Origin: Victivallaceae bacterium | Lineage (GTDB): Bacteria; Verrucomicrobiota; Lentisphaeria; Victivallales; Victivallaceae | DNA length: 64,000 nucleotides | Assembly (NCBI GenBank): GCA_028709805.1 | Contig: JAQUTL010000009.1 | Location: 27,338-91,337, forward strand | Reading direction: 5' to 3' | Shown: piece by piece, positions 59,440 through 64,000 of the stretch | Numbering within the stretch: the stretch's first letter is position 1 | How the letters are laid out: each line of letters opens with the position of its first letter | Made by a program: the position numbers and the translations under genes | The notes under the pieces: generated by a model | Database searches by the model: none | The model's input: the letters and a program-made list of their open reading frames with translations, nothing else | Told to the model about the DNA's origin: nothing

Positions 59440-60843
59440 ATGGTATTTTCAAGTTATCTGTTTTTATTTTTCTTTCTGCCGGCGGTGCTGCTGTGCTATT
59501 ACATAAGTCCGCGCAAATGGAAACACCTTGTGCTGACGCTGTTCAGCTATCTCTTCTACGGCTGGGCCAATCCGTATTTCTGTCTGCTGATGGCGTTCAA
59601 TACCACGGTGGACTATACCAACGGCCTGATGATGGAGAAATATCCGGCCCGAAAAAAACTCTTCGTCACAATTTCCGTTGTCTGCGACCTCGCCATTCTC
59701 GGTTTCTTCAAATACTTCAACTTCGGAATTGAAAACTACAATGCGCTGATGACCGCGATGGGCATCCCCGCCGCACAGTTCGTCGGCTTCTGGCGCATCG
59801 TGCTGCCGCTGGGAATCAGCTTCTACACCTTCCAGAGCATGAGCTATGCAATCGACGTTTATCGCGGCGACGCCAAGGTCGTCCACAACTGGATCGACTA
59901 TGCGTGCTATGTGGCGATGTTTCCGCAACTGGTGGCCGGGCCGATCATCCGTTTTCAGGAGGTCGCGGATCAGCTGCGCAGCCGGACGCACACCATGGAA
60001 AAGTTCACGCGCGGCATCACTTTTTTCATGCTCGGCATGGGCAAAAAAATCCTGCTGGCCAACCCCTGCGGCAAAATCGCCGACACCGCGTTCGGCGCGG
60101 GCGCAATCGATGTGTTCGACGCCTGGTACGGCGCCGTCGCCTACGCCTTTCAGATATATTTCGACTTCGCCGGCTACTCGGACATGGCAATCGGTCTGGC
60201 GCTGATGTTCGGGTTCGTGTTCGCCAAGAATTTCGACTCGCCGTACAAGTCAACCTCCATCACCGAATTCTGGCGCAGGTGGCACATTTCGCTGTCCACC
60301 TGGCTCAAGGACTATCTTTACATCCCGCTCGGCGGCAACCGCAAAGGCAACGTGCGCACCTACATCAACCTTGCGCTGGTGATGCTGCTCGGCGGATTGT
60401 GGCACGGCGCAAGCTGGAACTTTCTGATCTGGGGCGGTATTCACGGCGGCTATCTGGCATTTGAGCGGGCGCAGGGGAAGGAGAGCATCTACCGTAAATT
60501 TCCGAAGCCGCTGCAGATTGCCATCACCTTTTTCATCGTGCTGATCGCCTGGGTGTTTTTCCGAGCCGACACCCTGCCGGACGCATGGCGCTACCTCGGC
60601 AGCATGTTCGGCTGGACCGCGGTGACCGGCTCCGGCTCGGTGATGCGCGGTCTGGTCTACAACCCCTACTACCTCATGAATTTCATTCTGGCGGCGGTTG
60701 TGGTGTGGGCGTTGCCGCAAAGCTGGGATTTCACAAAAAAACTGTCGTGGTCAAAACTCGTCTGGTGCGTTCTGGTATTTCTGATCGCGCTGGCCGCATT
60801 GACGACGCAAAGTTACAACCCGTTCATTTACTTTATATTTTAA
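59440..60843 (+). CDS. MBOAT-family O-acyltransferase, AlgI-like
   Basis: Inner-membrane protein (467 aa, about ten or more hydrophobic segments) that in AlgI/DltB/PatA systems moves acetyl groups across the membrane. It opens VFSSYLFLFFFLPAVLLCYY, has LPLGISFYTFQSMSYAIDVYRG in the middle, then FPQLVAGPIIRF and FWRRWHISLSTWLKDYLYIPLGGNR. The catalytic His lies in LLGGLWHGASWNFLIWG. These are the classical AlgI blocks. ATG 59440 follows GAGAG; a TTG at 59434 is possible. It sits between three AlgX/AlgJ-like genes, as in polysaccharide O-acetylation loci. Confidence 0.95.
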   Translation: MVFSSYLFLFFFLPAVLLCYYISPRKWKHLVLTLFSYLFYGWANPYFCLLMAFNTTVDYTNGLMMEKYPARKKLFVTISVVCDLAILGFFKYFNFGIENYNALMTAMGIPAAQFVGFWRIVLPLGISFYTFQSMSYAIDVYRGDAKVVHNWIDYACYVAMFPQLVAGPIIRFQEVADQLRSRTHTMEKFTRGITFFMLGMGKKILLANPCGKIADTAFGAGAIDVFDAWYGAVAYAFQIYFDFAGYSDMAIGLALMFGFVFAKNFDSPYKSTSITEFWRRWHISLSTWLKDYLYIPLGGNRKGNVRTYINLALVMLLGGLWHGASWNFLIWGGIHGGYLAFERAQGKESIYRKFPKPLQIAITFFIVLIAWVFFRADTLPDAWRYLGSMFGWTAVTGSGSVMRGLVYNPYYLMNFILAAVVVWALPQSWDFTKKLSWSKLVWCVLVFLIALAALTTQSYNPFIYFIF

Positions 60844-60855
60844 GGAGAGCTGATC

Positions 60856-62376
60856 ATGGACGAGAATAATAAAATCCGGCTCTCCCGCGAGGAGATCGCC
60901 AATATTGAAATCGGCAGCACCGAGGTGTCGCGCACCAAACAATGGGCGTTGACGCTGTTTTTTCTGCTGTTCATCGGAATTTATCCGTGTGTGCAAATGT
61001 TCTACCATCAGCCGTTCGGTGAATGGCGCAGGGCGGAAAATGTGCAGAAAACCATCAAGGCGTATGAGACTGCGATTGAAGACACGTCGCTTCTGCGCCG
61101 GCTTCTGCTGTCCGACGTTCAGCGATTTATGACCGCGGCTCTCCACACCGGCAACGAGAAGGTGATCGTCGGCAATGACGGCTGGCTCTTCTTCTCCGGC
61201 GACTTCGACTATCTTATCAACCCCGGTTTTCTGCGTCAGGAAACACTCCGCAAACGCACGATGAAAGGCGTTCAGCCGAACCCGGTCAACGCCGTATTGG
61301 ATTTTGACCGTCAATTAAGGGAGCGCGGCATCCGTCTTATTCTGCTGCCGGTGCCGGTGAAGCCGATGATCTATGCGGACAAACTCGGCGGCACTCGGGT
61401 GCCGTTGCAGAATCCGTCGTTTGCGGAATTTAAAGAGAAGCTGGAGGCGTCCGGCGTCACGGTGGTTGATCTTACCGGAGAGTTCGGATCGCTCCGCGCC
61501 GCCGGAACCGACACCTATCTGAAGACGGACACGCACTGGACGCCGCTTGGAATGGAGATAGCGGCCGCCCGCCTCGCGCAGGCCGTTGACGGCGCAAGCG
61601 GCAACGCAACGCCCGACCGCCGCCGCGAAGTCCGGAACGCCGGCGACATTGCCGCGATGCTGAAGATGGCCGACGTCACCCGCTGTTTTCCGCAGGAAAA
61701 AGCGCTGATCTCCGACAACGCGCCATCCCCCCGCCGCTCCTCCGACGTTCTGCTTCTGGGCGACAGCTTTGCCAACATCTATTCGCTCGACGCCATGAAC
61801 TGGGGAGCCGGCGGCGGACTTGCCGAAACGCTCGGCGCAAAATTGAACCGTCCGATTGACGCCATTCTGCGCAACGACTCCGGCGCGTTCGCCACCCGTC
61901 AGCTGCTGGCCAACGAGCTGAAGCGCGGCCGCGACCGCCTCGCCGGGAAGAAAACGGTGATCTGGGAGTTTGCCTGCCGGGAGCTGGCCAACGGCGACTG
62001 GAAGATGATAGATCTGACGCTGGGAGAAGTTCCGCCCGACAGCTTTATGACGCCGGACGAACCGCGCGTGGTCACTGCCGTTGTTTTGGACGCAACGCCG
62101 GTTCCGCGCCCGTTTTCCGCCCCCTACAAGGATCATGTGATGAGCCTTCATCTGGGCGACATCGACGGCGGGACCGAACAGGCGCTGGTTTACGCGGCAA
62201 GCATGCGCGACAATGTGTGGACCGCCGCCGCCAAACTGCGCCCCGGCAGCAGGGTGACCATTCGCCTTGAGCCGTGGAGCGAAGCCGAGGCCGAATACGG
62301 CAGCTGGACCCGCAGTGAATTCGACGACGAAACATTGCTGCTGGCCGAGCCGTGCTGGGGGGTTTTACAACAATAA
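60856..62376 (+). CDS. AlgJ/AlgX-like membrane-anchored acetyltransferase
   Basis: The 506-aa protein has a cytoplasmic N-terminus, one transmembrane helix (about residues 30-48) and a periplasmic SGNH-like domain: VIVGNDGWLFFSGDFDYL, the RLILLPVPVKPMIYADKL strand, KTDTHWTPLGMEIAA (catalytic Asp-x-His) and VLLLGDSFANIY (catalytic Ser). The C-terminal roughly 100 residues form a beta domain that may bind polysaccharide. This matches AlgJ/AlgX partners of AlgI. ATG 60856 follows AAGGAGAG. It lies 12 nt after the MBOAT gene and 17 nt before a second shorter homologue. Confidence 0.9.
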   Translation: MDENNKIRLSREEIANIEIGSTEVSRTKQWALTLFFLLFIGIYPCVQMFYHQPFGEWRRAENVQKTIKAYETAIEDTSLLRRLLLSDVQRFMTAALHTGNEKVIVGNDGWLFFSGDFDYLINPGFLRQETLRKRTMKGVQPNPVNAVLDFDRQLRERGIRLILLPVPVKPMIYADKLGGTRVPLQNPSFAEFKEKLEASGVTVVDLTGEFGSLRAAGTDTYLKTDTHWTPLGMEIAAARLAQAVDGASGNATPDRRREVRNAGDIAAMLKMADVTRCFPQEKALISDNAPSPRRSSDVLLLGDSFANIYSLDAMNWGAGGGLAETLGAKLNRPIDAILRNDSGAFATRQLLANELKRGRDRLAGKKTVIWEFACRELANGDWKMIDLTLGEVPPDSFMTPDEPRVVTAVVLDATPVPRPFSAPYKDHVMSLHLGDIDGGTEQALVYAASMRDNVWTAAAKLRPGSRVTIRLEPWSEAEAEYGSWTRSEFDDETLLLAEPCWGVLQQ

Positions 62377-62393
62377 TCTGGAGTGCAATATTC

Positions 62394-63371
62394 ATGAAAA
62401 ATCTGCTGATTAAATTAATCGGCGCGGCGGTGGCCGCGTTCACCGTTTCCGCCGGAGCGGCGGATGTCGCTCAAATCGCCAAAGACGTTCTGCCGGAAGC
62501 CGCGCCGAGTACCATTACGTGGAAGGCGGACAACGGCGTTTTGTATTCCAAAAATGAGCTGGAGCATCTGTCGAGGGGGGAGCTGGCCGGAGGAAAAGTC
62601 GTTGCGGTGTCGAAAAGCGCCAAGCCGCAAAACGCCGATCCGGTCGCCGCGCTGACGGATTTCAACAATCAGTTGAAGGAGTTGAACATCCGTCTGATCG
62701 TGGTTCCGGTTCCGCCGAAAGCCGCGATTTGCCCGTTCGGGAATCTGAAGCCGGGCGACGCGATGGTCTGCCTGAGGCCGTTATACGACGAATTGCGCAA
62801 ACAGGGAATCGAACTGCTTGATCCGGCCGAACTGTTTCTGAACACCGCAAATTGCGGTGCTTACTGTCGAACCGACGCGCACTGGAGTCCGGCCGGGATC
62901 GCGCCGGTGGCCGACGAGCTGGCCAAACGGATTGCTTTGCACGGCGACCGCCAATATACCGTGAAACAAAGCGACGCGAAGATTTCCGGCGACCTGGCCA
63001 GATCGCTTTCGCCGGCCGCGCCGGAGACCGAGAACGTCACGCTGGATACCGTTCAGGAAAATGTGTTTGACGATGCCAGCCCGGTGCTGGTCATCGGAGA
63101 CAGTCATACGCTGATTTTCTCAACCGGCGGCGACATGCTTGCCGAAAATTCCGGGCTGTGCGAGGCGATTGCCGCACGCATCGGCATGCCGGTGGAGCGT
63201 ATCGGCGTAAAGGGTTCGGCGGCAACGGCGGTGCGCGTCAACCTCTATCGCAAAGCGGCGAAAAACCCGGAATGGCTGAAAGGCAAAAAAGTCGTCATCT
63301 ACTGTTTCAGCTGCCGGGAATTCACGGAATCGGCGTCGGGCTGGGTAAAGGTTCCGGTCATGAAACGGTAG
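62394..63371 (+). CDS. Exported AlgJ/AlgX-like protein, shorter paralogue
   Basis: The 325-aa protein has a signal peptide (about residues 1-22) in place of an anchor helix. It shares the core of the previous gene: LTDFNNQLKELNIRLIVVPVPPK, CRTDAHWSPAGIAPV (Asp-x-His block) and VLVIGDSHTLIF (Ser of GDS). It lacks the C-terminal beta domain. It is probably a soluble periplasmic member of the same acetylation system. ATG 62394 has GGAG at about 10 bases; the preceding in-frame codons are overlapping shadow. It is the last gene of the cluster. Confidence 0.88.
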   Translation: MKNLLIKLIGAAVAAFTVSAGAADVAQIAKDVLPEAAPSTITWKADNGVLYSKNELEHLSRGELAGGKVVAVSKSAKPQNADPVAALTDFNNQLKELNIRLIVVPVPPKAAICPFGNLKPGDAMVCLRPLYDELRKQGIELLDPAELFLNTANCGAYCRTDAHWSPAGIAPVADELAKRIALHGDRQYTVKQSDAKISGDLARSLSPAAPETENVTLDTVQENVFDDASPVLVIGDSHTLIFSTGGDMLAENSGLCEAIAARIGMPVERIGVKGSAATAVRVNLYRKAAKNPEWLKGKKVVIYCFSCREFTESASGWVKVPVMKR

Positions 63372-63425
63372 CGGCAAGCCCTGCCCCCCGCGGGAATGGC
63401 GACGCCGCCGGCAGAGAAAAGATGG

Positions 63426-63856
63426 CTACGGGGCGGTGTTCCGCGCCATGCCGCCGAGCCGGACGCGGTTGTTTTTGGTGTCCACCGCGATTTCCACAAA
63501 AGCGCAGTCGGAGTTCCGAATCGTAAATTCGCCCTCGCCGCGCTCGCGCCGCCACATCCCGAGTTTGCGCCATTGAGCGCCGCCGCGATCCGCAGCCCGA
63601 TGTCGGGAACCGGCGCAACCTCATCGACGGCAGGCAGGGAATTGCAGGCGCCGGACAGCCGTATCGCCTCGCTCTCGGAAACCGCTCCCCTCCGGCGCAA
63701 TTCATTTATCGCGGCCTCCTCGCCGGACGTAACAAGCTTGAGTCTGCGGTTGTAACGGTCGCGGACAACCAGAAACAGCACAACCGCCGATATAACCGCC
63801 CACGCCACATAAGGGAAAGTCTCGCCCATAAAAATCAGCACTTGGTAAGAACTCAT
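63426..63856 (-). pseudogene. Small membrane protein gene with apparent 1-nt frameshift
   Basis: From ATG 63856 (ribosome site AAGGAACG) the frame encodes an N-terminal transmembrane helix (about residues 13-31) and a helical cytoplasmic part to RIAAA. Near 63577-63586, in a GCGGCGGCG repeat, the protein-like reading moves to another frame: QWRKLGMWRRERGEGEF, then VEIAVDTKNNRVRLGG, ending with TAG at 63428-63426. The original frame beyond this point loses natural composition. One missing base restores 143 codons. It may be a true pseudogene, a sequencing error in the repeat, or programmed frameshifting. No family recognised. Confidence 0.55.
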
Positions 63857-63879
63857 ATTGCGTTCCGTTCCTTACGGCG

Positions 63880-64000
63880 GTGCATGTGTTTGAGGAAGCG
63901 GCAAAAGTTCCTTATGTGCGCTTTCACGACATGCCGGGCGCAAAATACCGGCGCGACGGGAAAGTGGCTGTGCTGCCGTCGATAGTGGTTTATCCGTTCA
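63880..64000 (+). CDS. Possible partial coding region at the right edge
   Basis: A frame open from 63832 to the window end reads like protein from about GTG 63880 (then FEEAAKVPYVRFHDMPG, KVAVLPSIVVYPF). No clear start or ribosome site is seen, and no family is recognised. It would start only 24 bp from the divergent gene. Low confidence. Confidence 0.3.
   Translation, partial: MHVFEEAAKVPYVRFHDMPGAKYRRDGKVAVLPSIVVYPF

Noticed and set aside
1..64000. tRNA or rRNA genes, insertion sequences and phage genes
   Set aside because: No tRNA TPsiC-arm plus acceptor pattern, rRNA core sequence, transposase, integrase or capsid-like protein was recognised by eye; a dedicated scan was not possible.

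Overview
The window is high-GC, gene-dense bacterial chromosome, probably from a Lentisphaerota/Victivallales-like member of the PVC group. That assignment is inference. It rests on a prepilin-like protein with the H-x9-DG signature, Ser/Thr kinases fused to FGE-sulfatase domains, large secreted glycosidase-like proteins and a split ribosomal-protein cluster. The cell is a diderm (lpxB, an LptF/LptG permease, a Kdo/WaaP-like kinase, AlgX/J-type proteins) whose peptidoglycan probably contains meso-diaminopimelate (dapB, a MurE with DNPR, a PBP4/5-type D,D-carboxypeptidase, a YkuD-fold protein). Coding runs in long same-strand blocks with many ATGA or GTGA stop/start overlaps. Promoters are readable as sigma-70-like boxes with a TATATT-type -10, often 17 bp from the -35.

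Layout. 1-1088: a partial low-molecular-weight phosphatase (minus) diverges from trmB (plus). 1188-12369 (minus): murE, a TPR/FMN-binding-like exported protein, two small unknowns, thiE, an LptF/G permease, an orphan anchored solute-binding protein, a 28-codon micro-ORF, a DUF4230 protein, dapB, lpxB and an AGE-family epimerase. 12533-20351: a small lipoprotein, two glycosidase-like genes, a D,D-carboxypeptidase, and leuA behind a long leader with a terminator-like hairpin. 20758-32991 (plus): a coiled-coil gene leads directly into rplV-rpsC-rplP-rpmC-rpsQ-rplN-rplX-rplE-rpsN-rpsH-rplF-rplR-rpsE-rplO-secY, then a cmk-YbgC thioesterase fusion, manA and argS. The first part of the S10 cluster and rpmD are not here. 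33147-41147 (minus): GH84-like hexosaminidase, Fe-S PD-(D/E)XK-like protein, purT, PfkB-family sugar kinase, rnc, a Kdo/WaaP-like kinase and leuB.

41343-48316 (plus) is the most unusual block. A small MotA/TolQ/ExbB-like membrane protein, a MotB-like single-span protein with an Asp in its membrane helix and a coiled coil of about 320 residues, a transmembrane Ser/Thr kinase with an extracytoplasmic FGE domain, and an ABC-F ATPase follow one promoter. I propose it as an undescribed ion-channel/kinase envelope system; this is inference from motifs and gene order. 48465-54874 holds a DUF296/PPC protein, a LysM-YkuD protein whose catalytic Cys position is Ser, accA, an ArgA-like GNAT, an RluA-type pseudouridine synthase, miaB and proB. 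55016-63371 holds a zinc-ribbon kinase, a pseudopilin and a four-gene AlgI/AlgX/AlgJ-type polysaccharide O-acetylation cluster. The right end has a small membrane-protein gene with an apparent 1-nt frameshift and an unidentified partial reading frame.

I recognised no rRNA, tRNA, insertion sequence, CRISPR array or origin. Coordinates and motifs were read by eye; no database search was run.
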